From positions 8,494,001 to 8,558,000 of the forward strand of contig NZ_CP107960.1 of the NCBI RefSeq assembly GCF_036077095.1: 64,000 nucleotides of DNA, given 5' to 3'. Each line of letters opens with the position of its first letter. Position 1 is the stretch's first letter. The position numbers and the translations under genes were made by a program. Below the pieces are notes generated by a model. That model saw only the letters and a program-made list of their open reading frames with translations. It searched no databases and was not told the DNA's origin. The DNA is from Streptomyces sp. NBC_00376. GTDB lineage: Bacteria > Actinomycetota > Actinomycetes > Streptomycetales > Streptomycetaceae. Shown one piece after another: positions 8,777 through 18,129 of the stretch.

Positions 8777-9394
8777 TCAGGCTGCGCGCCTCCAAATCTC
8801 ATTCCACCGCTCGGCCCGAGCTAGAAGAACTATCCGGTCGGCGGCGGTCGGGTGCGCGCTGAGACTCACCCCGCATCGAGTGCATAGCCGGTGCAGGAAG
8901 TGCCCAGAACTCCAACGAGTCGTCCCCTTGTCTGTGCCGCAGGCACGGCACAACGAGGACGCTGCTGTGGGCGGGATAACGGAGCGAAGTATGCGTTCCA
9001 CAACTTCCGGGAGCGGTTCAGTAGGGTGGAATTCCGGATTGGGACAGTAGGCCAGGCTCCCTTGTGAACCACGTCCCTTGTCCCACCAGCTGCCATCGCT
9101 CCTGGGATGGCGAAGCCCAGTGGCCTTCTCTTGCCGACGGCGGGCCATGAAGGCGGCCTCACCCGCCAGCCAATGCTGGCGGGCTGCGTGAAGCTCCACC
9201 ACCGCGCGGACCAGCGAGGCCGGGTCCTTCTCCAGATCAGCAGGAATTCGTGCGCTACGACATAGATAGTGATACGTGGCGCGAAAACCATATGGGGCGA
9301 AAGTGACGACACACGTCCGGAACGCGGCATGACGAGCCCGAACGGGTTGGCTCGTGTCGTGCACGCGTCGACGATGAGTCTCAAAGCTGGCCAC
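8777..9394 (-). CDS. Conserved Streptomyces protein with C-terminal zinc-ribbon-like cysteines
   Basis: A 205-residue protein of unknown function. The N-terminal half is helical and basic (HRRRVHD, GFRATYHYLCRSARIPADL). The C-terminal half holds CRACGTD and LCTRCG, four cysteines spaced like a zinc ribbon, which suggests nucleic-acid or protein binding. The ATG at 9394 gives the whole conserved-looking N-terminus. The IS1380 insertion site lies about 80 bases upstream of the start, so the promoter of this gene may now be displaced or replaced. Confidence 0.65.
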   Translation of the reverse strand: MASFETHRRRVHDTSQPVRARHAAFRTCVVTFAPYGFRATYHYLCRSARIPADLEKDPASLVRAVVELHAARQHWLAGEAAFMARRRQEKATGLRHPRSDGSWWDKGRGSQGSLAYCPNPEFHPTEPLPEVVERILRSVIPPTAASSLCRACGTDKGTTRWSSGHFLHRLCTRCGVSLSAHPTAADRIVLLARAERWNEIWRRAA

Positions 9395-9628
9395 CTGCGT
9401 GAGGATACGGTCACGCCTACCAGCCCTGCATCCGAATATCGGCGACAGGGCAGTGCTCGTCCGTATTGACGGCTTAGCCTCGCCGTTTCGGTTGGGTTGA
9501 GGCGGTGTCGCTGATCGCCAACTGCTGGGTGGCCGACGTGATTTCGGTTGTTGGGCAGGTCGGAGTCCCGACGCGGTGGTCAGGTTCTCCGGGTTCTTTC
9601 GGGTCGTGGGCGGACGGGGGTTTGCCGG

Positions 9629-11035
9629 TCAGCTGGCGGGTCGGGGCAGTCCGGCGAGGCGGTGGAAGGCCGTGGCCAGTTCGTTTCTCCAGGGCCAGGT
9701 CGCCGATATTCGCAGGTGGAGGCGTCGGCCGCCGTGGGTGAGGCGGCCGGCGACGTGCAGTAGCCGGTAGCGGAGTTTCTTCGGCTCGGCGGTGGCCAGC
9801 TCCCCGTCCAGGAGGAGGACACGGGTCCAGGCGAGCAGGTCGATCGCGGCGAGGCTGAGTTCGAGCCAGACGGCGTTGACGCCGAAGTCTCGGGAGGGGA
9901 AGCGGCCGAAGCCGGTGGTCTTGCCGCACCGGATGTGGTCCTCGATGGTGGCATGTCCGCGGTGGCGGACCTCCAGGAACTGCGCGGAGCCGCCACCGGA
10001 GTACGGGGTGTCGGTGAGGAACACCTGATGCCGTAGGCCTTCGTCCTGGTCGAACAGGGACAGCTGTGCTCCGGGGTGCGGCCGCTCCCGGCGCACGATG
10101 ATGCGGGTGCCGGCCGGGTAGCCGTCCAGATCGACCATGCCGGTCAGCTCGGCGACCTCGGCGCTGGCGCGCAGTGTCCCGTCCTGGTTCAGGGCGGGAT
10201 GCCAGAGGTGCTCAGGCATGGCCCGGACAGCGCGGCGGACCGGCGCGGTGATGGCGTATCCGACCGAGAAGAAGGTACGGATTCCTCGTTTCCGCACGTC
10301 GCGGACGTGGGCGAGGAAGGCTTTCGCGGATCCGGCACTGTCGGTGCGGACGAGGATGTCGGTACCGTGCCGGTGGGCGTCGGGGATCTGCGCGAGTGCC
10401 TGGTCGAGCACCGTGATGTGGTCGCTCGCGGTGTTGGCACCGGCATTCCCGGGCCGCAGTCGGCCCGACAGCGCTTCGCCGGTGTTGGCCAGGAAGCACA
10501 GCAGCGGGTGGAAGCCGAAGCCGCCTTTATAGGTGGGTGCGGCCTGCTCCTTCTCGGAGTGGCAGGTGATCAGCGTGGCGTCGAGGTCCAGGACCAGCCC
10601 GGGCAGCATGTGCCCCGCGGCCCGGGCTGCGGGTATGCCCTCGCCTTGCTCGGCGGCCTGCATCCAGGCGACTTCCCGGGCTCGGGCACGCGCCGGGCGC
10701 AGAGCAGCCAGTGTCCTCTCGTCGGTGTCGGCGAGCAGCCGCCAGGCCGTCGGTGTCGAGGCGACCGGACCGAACAACCTTGTCTGGTCCCGCAGTACGG
10801 CCAGGTCCGCGATGGCCTCACCGCCGTCGGCGAGCATCACCGCCAGGTCGGTGGCGATCCGGCCCGGATCATGCCCGGTCCCGCGCGGCCGAAGCGGCCT
10901 GAGAGCGGCGGAGTACGCAGCGGTCAGCCCCGTGGCATCGGCAAGATCAGCCAGTAACCGTGACCCGGCATGACCGACCACCCCCGAACCATCCGCACTG
11001 ACATGGATCTTGGGACGCAACCCGATATCCTGCAC
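9629..11035 (-). CDS. IS1380-family transposase
   Basis: A full-length 468-residue DDE transposase starting at GTG 11035. The conserved aspartates sit in LVLDLDATLI and ILVRTDSAGSAKAF, and the C-terminal glutamate region in HATIEDHIRCGKTTGFGR followed by FPSRDFGVNAVW. It acts on the ends of its own element to cut and paste it. The length matches the family and no lesion is visible. Its ribosome binding site (GGAGGG) overlaps one arm of an inverted repeat, which suggests translation is blocked in read-through transcripts. Confidence 0.93.
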   Translation of the reverse strand: MQDIGLRPKIHVSADGSGVVGHAGSRLLADLADATGLTAAYSAALRPLRPRGTGHDPGRIATDLAVMLADGGEAIADLAVLRDQTRLFGPVASTPTAWRLLADTDERTLAALRPARARAREVAWMQAAEQGEGIPAARAAGHMLPGLVLDLDATLITCHSEKEQAAPTYKGGFGFHPLLCFLANTGEALSGRLRPGNAGANTASDHITVLDQALAQIPDAHRHGTDILVRTDSAGSAKAFLAHVRDVRKRGIRTFFSVGYAITAPVRRAVRAMPEHLWHPALNQDGTLRASAEVAELTGMVDLDGYPAGTRIIVRRERPHPGAQLSLFDQDEGLRHQVFLTDTPYSGGGSAQFLEVRHRGHATIEDHIRCGKTTGFGRFPSRDFGVNAVWLELSLAAIDLLAWTRVLLLDGELATAEPKKLRYRLLHVAGRLTHGGRRLHLRISATWPWRNELATAFHRLAGLPRPAS

Positions 11036-11039
11036 GTAG

Positions 11040-11110
11040 AAAGTGCCCTCCGCCTGGACCGACAGAACCCCTCAGCAAGGTTCATCGTCCCAGGTCAGGA
11101 AGGGCACTTT
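11040..11110 (-). promoter_or_regulatory. Leader hairpin occluding the transposase ribosome binding site
   Basis: AAAGTGCCCT at 11040-11049 and AGGGCACTTT at 11101-11110 are perfect 10-bp complements. In the minus-strand transcript the downstream arm overlaps the GGAGGG before the GTG at 11035. A message entering from outside would fold and hide the site, while one starting inside the 51-base loop would not. The function is inferred by analogy with IS10 and IS50 leaders. Confidence 0.55.
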
Positions 11111-11247
11111 TGCGTTTCCGCCCCAACATCCGCCGTACCCAAACGAAACGGCGAGGTTAGCTTGGCTTTTGAGGTCTGACCTCAACTCGGTGAGTCTGGG
11201 AACATACGAGTGTGCTGCTGTCGTGCCTTTCTCAACGGAGGCCTGTC

Positions 11248-11469
11248 TTGAACTCGTCTTTCCCCATCGAGTCCGATGAGTCCCTGGCCGAGCTGCTTCA
11301 CCGCTTCGTTGAGTCGCTTCGACAGTGCGGTGATCGTGTTCATATCGCGCTGCGTGGTCCGCTCGCAGAGTGGCTGGAAGATGCCGCGGATGGGGATGAC
11401 GAGGGCGTCATCAGCCCTTATGCCGAGGCGGTGGACCGAGCGGTGCTAGGCGACAGGGCCGGTGCTTGA
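11248..11469 (+). CDS. Small acidic protein of unknown function
   Basis: The TTG at 11248 lies six bases after GGAGG and gives 73 residues: SDESLAELLHRFVESLRQ, HIALRGPLAEWLEDAADGDD, EAVDRAVLG. It is predicted helical and acidic. I do not recognise the family. It lies just right of the IS1380 element, and its promoter region may include the insertion site. The minus-strand transposase remnant converges on it. The codon pattern looks real, but the short length leaves doubt. Confidence 0.45.
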   Translation: MNSSFPIESDESLAELLHRFVESLRQCGDRVHIALRGPLAEWLEDAADGDDEGVISPYAEAVDRAVLGDRAGA

Positions 11470-11471
11470 TC

Positions 11472-12185
11472 GGTGCGCCGCGGTTTGGTGCCCGCCTTGT
11501 GGTGGGCAAGGCGGCTGAACGCCTCGCCGGTTGCGAGGACCCTGCCCACATCATGCAGTGAGGCGGGGCGGCGGCCTTCGCACACAGGTTCCTGAACCCC
11601 TTTCGGACGCGGGCCGGCGTCATCTTGTTCGGTGGGGTCGGCCAGCCTCCTCCATGGTCGCCGAAAGTCGGTGGACAACGGACGGGCGAGCCGGAGTTGG
11701 GCATGAGCAGCGATCACCAGCCACGTCCGACGGTCTGCTGCTTCTGACCTGCGAAGCCGTGGTTTCGTCCAGCCGAGCGTCTGCTGAACAGCCGAAACGC
11801 GTGCTCCAGGCCGAAGCGTCGGAGGAAGGGCTGCCAGCAGCGGTCGACGTCGTCCGGGGCGGCGCTCGTACCCGACCATCACAGCCACACGGGCTCGTTG
11901 ACCCCGCTGCTGGGAAGCTTCTCCACGGCCAGGCGGATGACGGTGCCCGCGATGATGGGCAGCTCAGCGCGTCATCGCGCCGTGCCCGCGCCGGTGCTCG
12001 GCCGTCAGGGTGAGGCCCACCGGCGTGGTCACCGGCCCATCACAGCAACGCGTCGGTCAGCTCGAACAGTGCGTCCCCGCGCACAGGCAGGCAGTCGAAG
12101 AAGTCGTCCCTGAAGTGTGACGCCACCGCGAGTGCTTCCCGCCGGACATCGTGATGCAGCAGACTCGTCCTTCACGGCCTTCGTA
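11472..12185 (-). pseudogene. NF041680-type transposase, core deleted
   Basis: Reading the minus strand from about 12185, the N-terminal segment (ALAVASHFRDDFFDCLPVRG, DALFELTDALL, then TPVGLTLTAEHRRGHGAM) is followed directly by a late segment (AVEKLPSSGVNEPVWLWWSG, then QTLGWTKPRLRRSEAADR and DVGRVLATGEAFSRLAHHK). The middle of the protein, including the catalytic core, is absent and several frame changes are needed. The identity rests on my recollection of this Streptomyces transposase family. It cannot be functional. Confidence 0.6.
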
Positions 12186-12359
12186 CTGGTCAAGTGCCTC
12201 TTTGGCCGGAGCGCAGGATCAGACGGAGGCCGTGTTCACGTCCCCGCAGTCCCCGTACGAGCGATCGCGTTCGGGGCATCGTTCGAGGCCAGGGGTGTAC
12301 TCGAGCGCCACAGTCGGGCCAACCTGAGCATGCTTGTTCGCAAGCGTGCGTGCCTTGGG

Positions 12360-13310
12360 CTATCCAGGGATGGCGCCGGGGTCGACGCCGGTCAGCTCGC
12401 AGCTTGCGTCCCACAACTGCGCCGCGACGGAGGTGTCGGCAAGGTGCTTCCATATCGGTTCATGTCGGGGCTCGCCGCGCAGGCCGAAGACGCACGGTCC
12501 CCACAGCTGGCCTCCATGCACGGCCGGGTCGAGCACCGCCCGGACCGCGGGCCATGCGCCGGCATGCTTGCCCTGGACGAGGAGAGCCGCAGGTGCCGCG
12601 CTCAGCCGTGCGCTGATGGTTCTTACATGAACCGGCGGCCGTGACGGCGTGAGGGAGTCCAGCGCGCCGCCGGGATGGACCACCGCGCTGCTCACCGTGC
12701 TCCCCACAGCGCGCAGGCGGTGGTCGAGCTCGAGACCAAAATACATCTGCGCCAACTTGGAACGTCCGTAGGTGCGCTTGGGCTGGAAGTCATTCCAGGA
12801 CTGCAGGTCGTCCAGGTCGAGCCGCTCCGACTTCGCTGCGAAGCTGCCCATGGTCACAACGCGACCCGCCGGCGCAGCCGACAGCAGCGGCATCAGCCAC
12901 TGGGTCAACGCGAAGTGCCCGAGGTGGTTCGTGCCGAACATGAGCTCGTGACCGTCCTCGGTCTCCCTGCGCGGCGGGTCGTCAAGCGCGACGCCAGCGT
13001 TGTGGACGACCGCGTCGAGGCGTTCAACCTCCAGTGATTTCACCGCCGTTTGCAGCGACCCGAGGTCGGCGAGGTCCAGCCGTACGGACCGCACCCGCGC
13101 ACCAGCAACGCGCGCACGGATCGAGGCCGTGGCGACCTCGGCCTTCGCGGGATTCCGGCTGCCAAGTACGACGGTCGCTCCGGCTTCCGACAACTGCTCC
13201 GCGATGAAGTACCCGATGCCGGCGTTGCCGCCAGTGACCAGGACGGTGCTGCCGTCAGCACGTGGCAGCCGTTGTAAATTCCAGGGCGGAGTGGAGGATG
13301 CGGACGACAT
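12360..13310 (-). CDS. Short-chain dehydrogenase/reductase, retinol-dehydrogenase-like
   Basis: A 316-residue NAD(P)-dependent oxidoreductase. The ATG at 13310 follows GGGAG with ten-base spacing; the open frame extends further upstream without a better start. The Rossmann motif TGGNAGIG is at residues 26-33, the NAG motif in VVHNAGVA, a serine at 156 (TMGS) and the catalytic Tyr181 and Lys185 in YGRSK. Gly-Thr-Asn-His-Leu-Gly (GTNHLG) is typical of the RDH/protochlorophyllide-reductase-like subgroup. The substrate is unknown. It stands alone between two transposase remnants and looks intact. Confidence 0.9.
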   Translation of the reverse strand: MSSASSTPPWNLQRLPRADGSTVLVTGGNAGIGYFIAEQLSEAGATVVLGSRNPAKAEVATASIRARVAGARVRSVRLDLADLGSLQTAVKSLEVERLDAVVHNAGVALDDPPRRETEDGHELMFGTNHLGHFALTQWLMPLLSAAPAGRVVTMGSFAAKSERLDLDDLQSWNDFQPKRTYGRSKLAQMYFGLELDHRLRAVGSTVSSAVVHPGGALDSLTPSRPPVHVRTISARLSAAPAALLVQGKHAGAWPAVRAVLDPAVHGGQLWGPCVFGLRGEPRHEPIWKHLADTSVAAQLWDASCELTGVDPGAIPG

Positions 13311-13645
13311 GGCGACGGGACTCCCTTGCTGTTGAAGGCGGCTGCGGCTGCTCTGTTGGCAACTCGACACCCACGGTTTCAGCGTCCACCGACACATCTC
13401 CTATGGATCAACGACAGTACCGCCAGACGGCCGATATCCCACCGACACAGTGCTGGCCCGTCACGCACCGTGCCAGTGAACGTCACGATGGCCAACCGGA
13501 GCACTCAAAGGTCAACTGGGAGGCTCAGCGACCAGAGGTTCAAGGAAAAAAAGGATGCGCCCGAGGCGCCGGGGGCCTTCTTCGGCTGGCGAGGTACGTT
13601 GGATCGGCCCGATCCCGAGCGCCCCCGAGATACCGGAATGAGCAC

Positions 13646-14050
13646 CCGCACGCGAGGGTGATCCGTAGCCTGCCCGGTACGGGTTCCATGCTCGGGGCCA
13701 CCTTCATTGCCGCAACCGGCGGTGACATGGATGCCTTCGCCAGGGCCGACCGCCTGGCCGCGTTCGCCGGACTCTCACACGTGCCGCGCGACTCCGGACG
13801 CGTCAGCGGACACATGCGTCGGCCTCGCCGCTACCACCGCGGCCTCCTACGCGCTTTCTACTTCTCCTCCATGGCCGGCCTGCGATCATGTCCCGCATCG
13901 CGGGCGTACTACGAACGCAAGCGCGCCGAAGGCAAGGGACACAAGCAAGCAGTCCTGTCTCCCGCCCGCCGCAGGGCCAACGTTCTATGGGCAATGATCC
14001 GAGACGGAGCGTGCTACCAAGCAGCACCACCAGTCACGATCACCGCTTGA
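13646..14050 (+). pseudogene. IS110-family transposase, C-terminal half
   Basis: The frame ending at 14050 shows ARVIRSLPGTGSMLGATFIA, then ADRLAAFAGLSHVPRDSGR, YHRGLLRAFYFSSMAGL and KQAVLSPARRRANVLWAMI. This is the transposase_20 (C-terminal) domain of IS110 transposases, including its conserved serine region. The N-terminal DEDD domain is missing, so the fragment cannot transpose. The upstream junction falls at about 13646. Confidence 0.8.
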
Positions 14051-14117
14051 CTTCCTGATTGGGAAGTCCTGCGGAACGGTCAACGAGGCCCGCAGCTGAC
14101 CAGGGGAGAATGCAGGC

Positions 14118-14309
14118 ATGGCGATATGCAAGAAGTGCGGTGCGCGAAAACGTAGTTGGCTTCGTTCCTGTTCCCGGTGCCGTTCCGGTTCGGACCGTGC
14201 GGACGTGCTCGCGGATTCGGTCGAGCTGGCGGTGGAGACGGGACTGCTCGGGTGGATCGGACGGGGGATCACGGGAGTCGCGCGGCTGGTGCTGCGCGTG
14301 TTCGACTGA
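14118..14309 (+). CDS. Small zinc-ribbon protein with amphipathic C-terminal helix
   Basis: A 63-residue protein starting at ATG 14118 after AGGGGAGAATG. The N-terminus has two CxxC pairs (CKKCG and CSRC), a single zinc ribbon, followed by a linker and a hydrophobic helix (GLLGWIGRGITGVARLVLRV) that may sit on a membrane. Similar short proteins occur in Streptomyces without known function. Confidence 0.6.
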   Translation: MAICKKCGARKRSWLRSCSRCRSGSDRADVLADSVELAVETGLLGWIGRGITGVARLVLRVFD

Positions 14310-14703
14310 CCGGGCTCACGCGGGCGTGGCGCGGCCAGGGTGTGATCGATGCAGGGAGTGGCTGCCCGTACCTGTTCCGAGCCGCCGGCCGGTAATCACC
14401 GGGCCGCGGCCGCCGGACCTCGTCCCCGGATGCCCGCAGCTGCCCGTCCCGGCCCGCGTAGCCGTGCCCGGCCTGCTGCCGCTGTGGCGCCGCTCTCGGG
14501 GCGCACCCACACCACGCGACCGAGTGGGGCCCGCCCTGGTTGCCGCAACGCCGGGACGGAGTCGGAGGCGCGGGACGAGCCGTCAACGCGGCTGAGGGGT
14601 GAGGCACTGCGCGGCAGAGAGCGGGCAGGCGGCCGGGTGCGGCGAACGGGACTGTAAAACGTTCGGCGCTGCCTCGTCGACCCCGAGCAGGTGGCGGGGG
14701 ACG
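14310..14703. other. Intergenic stretch, no gene seen
   Basis: No frame on either strand has a credible start and coding pattern. The last part must carry the promoter of the lipoprotein gene that begins at 14704. Confidence 0.6.
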
Positions 14704-16323
14704 ATGGCCGGTGACAGTGTGCTGCGGAAAGGTTCGGCGGGCGAGATGAAGCACGGTGAGGGGCAGGAGGCCGGGATCCCTGGCCGACCGGGCCGCAGGC
14801 TCTTCCTGGCCGGGGCAATGGCCGGTGGCTTGGGGGTGGCTGGTTGCCACTCCTCCGAGACGGGGCGGACCGGGACCGGCGGGTTCACCCCTCCCGGCGT
14901 CGACCGCCGCGTCGAGAACAGGGAGAACGCCCGGGCGGGGGACTCCGGCTGGCGGGTCCGTTCGTTGGGACCGCCCGGGGCCATCGAGGGCTATACCGAC
15001 AAGGTGAGTGTGTTACCAGGCGAGGAGTTCGGCCTGTACGTCTCCACCACCGCCCCGGCGTTCTGGGTCTCGGCCTACCGCGTCGGCTGGTACGGCGGGG
15101 CGCAGGCGCGACTGGTCTGGCGTTCGCACCGTGTTGCCGGCTCGGTCCAGGGCCGCCCCCAACTCATCCAGGCCACCCGTACTGTACGGGCAGACTGGCA
15201 ACGCACCCTCCCTGTCCGCACCAGTGGCTGGCCGGAGGGGGCGTATCTGCTACGGCTGGACTCGGAAGACACCCATCAGTACTTTGTGCCACTGATCGTC
15301 CGCTCGGCAGGCGCCGCGGGCAGAGTCGTGCTGATACACGCCCCGGCAACATGGCAGGCATACAACCGGTGGGGCGACTACAGCCTTTACCAGGGCGAGA
15401 ACGGCGCGTATGGCACGCGGTCGCTCGCCGTCAGTTTCGACCGGCCCTATGACGGCAACGGCGCCGAGAAGTTCATGGTCTATGAACGGGCGGTGGTGGT
15501 GCTGGCGGAGAGGCTGGGTATCCCGCTCGCCTACACCACGGGCTTGGACGTCCATCGAGACACCGGAATTCTTCACCACGCGGCTGGAGCTGTCTCGCTG
15601 GGACACGACGAGTACTGGACGCCGCAGCAACGGGCGCATGTCACCCGAGCACGCGACACAGGAACGAACGTGGCTTTCCTCGGGGCAAACGCCTGCTTCC
15701 GCAGGGTCAGGTTGGAGCCGGACGCCACCGGCACCGACCGCACCGTCGTCTGCTACAAGACCGACTACCGTAAGGACCCTTACCTCCGCGACCACCCGGA
15801 CATGCCGACCAACGACTTCCGCCAGCCACCCGGCGCCTCCCCCGAGTCCTCTCTGACCGGTGTCCTCTACGAGGGCTATCCCGTGGACGCCCCGTATGTC
15901 GTCCGCCGGAGCGACCACTGGCTCTTCGAGGGGACAGGAGTGAAGCGAGGAGCCTCCTTCGACCATCTGGTCGGAGTGGAGTACGACCGGGTCACTCCCG
16001 CCGTGCCCATTCCGACACCGCTCGAGATCATCGCCCATTCCCCCCTCGTTTGTAAGGGCAGGCCCAGTTACTCCGACTCCATCTACTACACCGTACCGAG
16101 CGGGGCGGGTGTCTTCGCCTCCGGGACGATGAGGTGGGTCGAGGCTCTGATGGCGGGAACCCGCGAGAACGGACGCAACCACGGCATGGACGCCCGCACG
16201 GGAGCTTTTGTTACCCGCAGCACGGAGAACCTCCTCCACGCGTTCGCGGCGGGCCCGTGCGGCCGGACCAGGCCCAAGCCCAGGGACGATGTGAGAGACG
16301 TGTACGCGTCCGCGCCACGCTGA
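14704..16323 (+). CDS. Tat-exported lipoprotein with N,N-dimethylformamidase beta-subunit-like domain
   Basis: The protein has 539 residues from ATG 14704 (a second ATG at 14746 is equally possible and gives a shorter n-region). The N-terminus has RPGRRLFLAGAMAGGLGVAGC: a twin-arginine-like start and a lipobox ending in Cys, so it should be exported folded and anchored to the outer membrane face as a lipoprotein. The rest (AFWVSAYRVGWYGG, HAPATWQAYNRWGDYSLY, VSLGHDEYWTPQQRAHV) matches the DmfA2-like C-terminal domain seen in the large subunit of dimethylformamidase and in many secreted actinobacterial proteins. No small-subunit gene is nearby, so amidase activity is doubtful. The gene is intact and monocistronic. 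Confidence 0.85.
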   Translation: MAGDSVLRKGSAGEMKHGEGQEAGIPGRPGRRLFLAGAMAGGLGVAGCHSSETGRTGTGGFTPPGVDRRVENRENARAGDSGWRVRSLGPPGAIEGYTDKVSVLPGEEFGLYVSTTAPAFWVSAYRVGWYGGAQARLVWRSHRVAGSVQGRPQLIQATRTVRADWQRTLPVRTSGWPEGAYLLRLDSEDTHQYFVPLIVRSAGAAGRVVLIHAPATWQAYNRWGDYSLYQGENGAYGTRSLAVSFDRPYDGNGAEKFMVYERAVVVLAERLGIPLAYTTGLDVHRDTGILHHAAGAVSLGHDEYWTPQQRAHVTRARDTGTNVAFLGANACFRRVRLEPDATGTDRTVVCYKTDYRKDPYLRDHPDMPTNDFRQPPGASPESSLTGVLYEGYPVDAPYVVRRSDHWLFEGTGVKRGASFDHLVGVEYDRVTPAVPIPTPLEIIAHSPLVCKGRPSYSDSIYYTVPSGAGVFASGTMRWVEALMAGTRENGRNHGMDARTGAFVTRSTENLLHAFAAGPCGRTRPKPRDDVRDVYASAPR

Positions 16324-16880
16324 CACCATCGGTACCGCCCCGCCGGAGAACACCGTTCACTACTGACGAAGTCGAGCACGGCCGGATCGTGCGGCCACAG
16401 GTTAGCCACCTGTGGGAAGTGAGTACGGTGATCTGGTCGTTGCCGGTCAGCGCGGTGGCTTGGGGCCGATCGCTACCCCGTGCCCGGCCCGCTCCCGAGC
16501 AATCGGCGCCGCGTACAGGGCTTTTGGCACCTGATCCCTGCCCCGGCCACCGACTCCCAACCTCCTGGACAGGACCGCCCGACGCCCTGAATCCAACACC
16601 GCGGCGACAGTTCCGAACTGCGGCAAGAGCCGCCCACCAACCCGGGACGGTGCAGACGGTTTGGAGCGCGGCCGGTCTGTGAGGCATCAGGGGCGGACCC
16701 GCATATGGGTCCGCAGCAGGGGAGTGTCGGCCTGGTGTGCTGTCATGCAGAGCAGAGAGACGAGGTGTTGATGATTACATACCGATTTTCCTCTCTGCAC
16801 TTCACCCGGAAGTGATGCGGCCCGGTGCACGCTTGAGCTGGGCGAAACGCAGGTGCGCTGGGCAAGGTGGTGTCGTCAGG
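16324..16880. other. Gap without a supported gene
   Basis: Frames here are short and unconvincing. An 8-bp inverted repeat (GCAGAGAG at 16752-16759, CTCTCTGC at 16791-16798) lies about 85 bases before the next gene and could be an operator, but this is weak. Confidence 0.5.
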
Positions 16881-17734
16881 ATGTCCGGCGTGACTGAGCT
16901 GCCGAGCAACACTGTCCCGCCCCGTGCCGTCCTTGATGCCTTCGGTGTGAAGGGCTCTCCTGTCCCGCTGATCGGTGGGCAAGGGCGAAGCGTTCTCGTC
17001 GGTGGGTTCGTGTTCAAGCCCGCTGAGGGGCCTGACGAAGAGGTTGAGTGGGCTGCTTCCTTGTTCGAGAGCCTGGCGCCGGGCAGTAGTTTCGGGTCCC
17101 GCTGCCGCTCCGGGCCGCTGATGGTCGAAGCGTCGTGAATAGTTGGACGGCCAGTGAGTTCCTCACCGGTGAGCCCGGTCCCCGGGGGCATTGGGCCGGT
17201 GTGCTCAATGCCGGCCGTGCCTTCCATGCTGCCCTGCGACAGGTGCCCCGGCCGGACTTCCTTGATCGGCATACTCATCCGTGGGCTGTGGGTGATCGGG
17301 TCGCATGGGGCGAGCAGGACGTCGACGTGAGAGACGACCTCTCCGCGCCGTTCTCGACTCTGTTGGAGCTGAGGCGTCCGGTGAAGCAGGACGCCGCTCA
17401 GCTCATTCACGGCGATCTCACCGGCAATGTGCTCTTCGTCAGGGACGAAGTGCCCGCTGTGATCGACTTTTCGCCGTACTGGCGGCCTCCGGTGTTCGCG
17501 GAGGCCATCGTGGTCGCGGATGGTCTGCTGTGGTTCGACCTTCCGTCCGACCTGCTGACCGGTAGCGGCGACCAGCCTGACTGGCAGCAGATGCTGATTC
17601 GTGCACTGATCTTCAGACTCGTCGCGCATAGCGAAAGCGCGGGGCCGTCGGGACGGGCTCAGTCTGGTGAGCGGGAGCGGTATGTAAGGGCAACCGAAGT
17701 TGTGGTGAAGAAGTTGGCGGCGCTTCAGGGATAG
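16881..17734 (+). pseudogene. TIGR02569-family (phosphotransferase-like) protein, one frameshift
   Basis: ATG 16881 begins AVLDAFGVKGSPVPLIGGQG, then VLVGGFVFKPAEGPDEEVEW, the N-terminal lobe of TIGR02569 proteins. At about 17085-17095 the reading frame must shift to continue as FRVPLPLRAADGRSVVNSW and on to QLIHGDLTGNVLFV and PAVIDFSPYWRPP. The kinase-type catalytic loop HGDLTGNV and the metal-binding D in VIDFSP are present. With a one-base correction it would be a full-length protein of about 283 residues, so a sequencing error is a live alternative. The function of the family is not established. Confidence 0.7.
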
Positions 17735-18010
17735 TCCTTCCTGGGGTGGTCTCTATCTGAACGAGCCCAGGGGATGCCCAGGCCGATGGCGGGGCGTCGG
17801 GCCCGTCGTCGGGTCTCCTCGCGCTTGGCGCGGAGGAACGTGAGCGTGAGGTTGATTCCTTCGACCTCGCCGAGCTGGTTCTCCTCCTGCGCCCGCCGGA
17901 GGCGGGCGAGCAGGTCGACTTCGAGTTCTCCGGGGCAGCTGAGCATCTTCGGGTTGATGTGGAGCATCGGGCAGCGGATGCAGGCTTCTCCGAACTTTGG
18001 GGCAGGTCCG
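17725..18010 (-). pseudogene. Tyrosine-recombinase/integrase tail remnant (copy A)
   Basis: The minus-strand frame reads GEACIRCPMLHINPKMLSC, then ENQLGEVEGINLTLTFLR and a basic end. This Cys-rich, helical tail with CxxCPML and GEVEGI is what I associate with the C-termini of large Streptomyces integrases of mobile elements. The catalytic recombinase domain is absent. A second tail of the same type lies at 19100-19530, and an APH gene sits between them. Confidence 0.5.
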
Positions 18011-18129
18011 TCCCAAGGCCTCTGATCTGCAGCTCTCTGAAGCCGAATCGGTGATGCCAGAGGAATCACAGCGAGGTGATCCGGAGAGTGTGAGCCGCTC
18101 CGCCCTTCGCCCCAGTACTGTGACTTCGC

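Larger units (their letters stand above)
9478..11156 (-). mobile_element. Complete IS1380-family insertion sequence
   Basis: A 1679-bp element bounded by imperfect inverted repeats: the left end reads CCTCGCCGTTTCGGTTGGGT and the right end, on the other strand, CCTCGCCGTTTCGTTTGGGT. The same four bases, TTAG, flank both ends (9474-9477 and 11157-11160), a target-site duplication of the size usual for this family. It carries one transposase gene on the minus strand and a leader hairpin. With ends, target duplication and reading frame all intact, it looks recently inserted and potentially active. Confidence 0.9.

Noticed and set aside
10076..10957. Plus-strand frame of 293 codons inside IS1380
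   Set aside because: It is the complement of the transposase coding strand and has no independent support.
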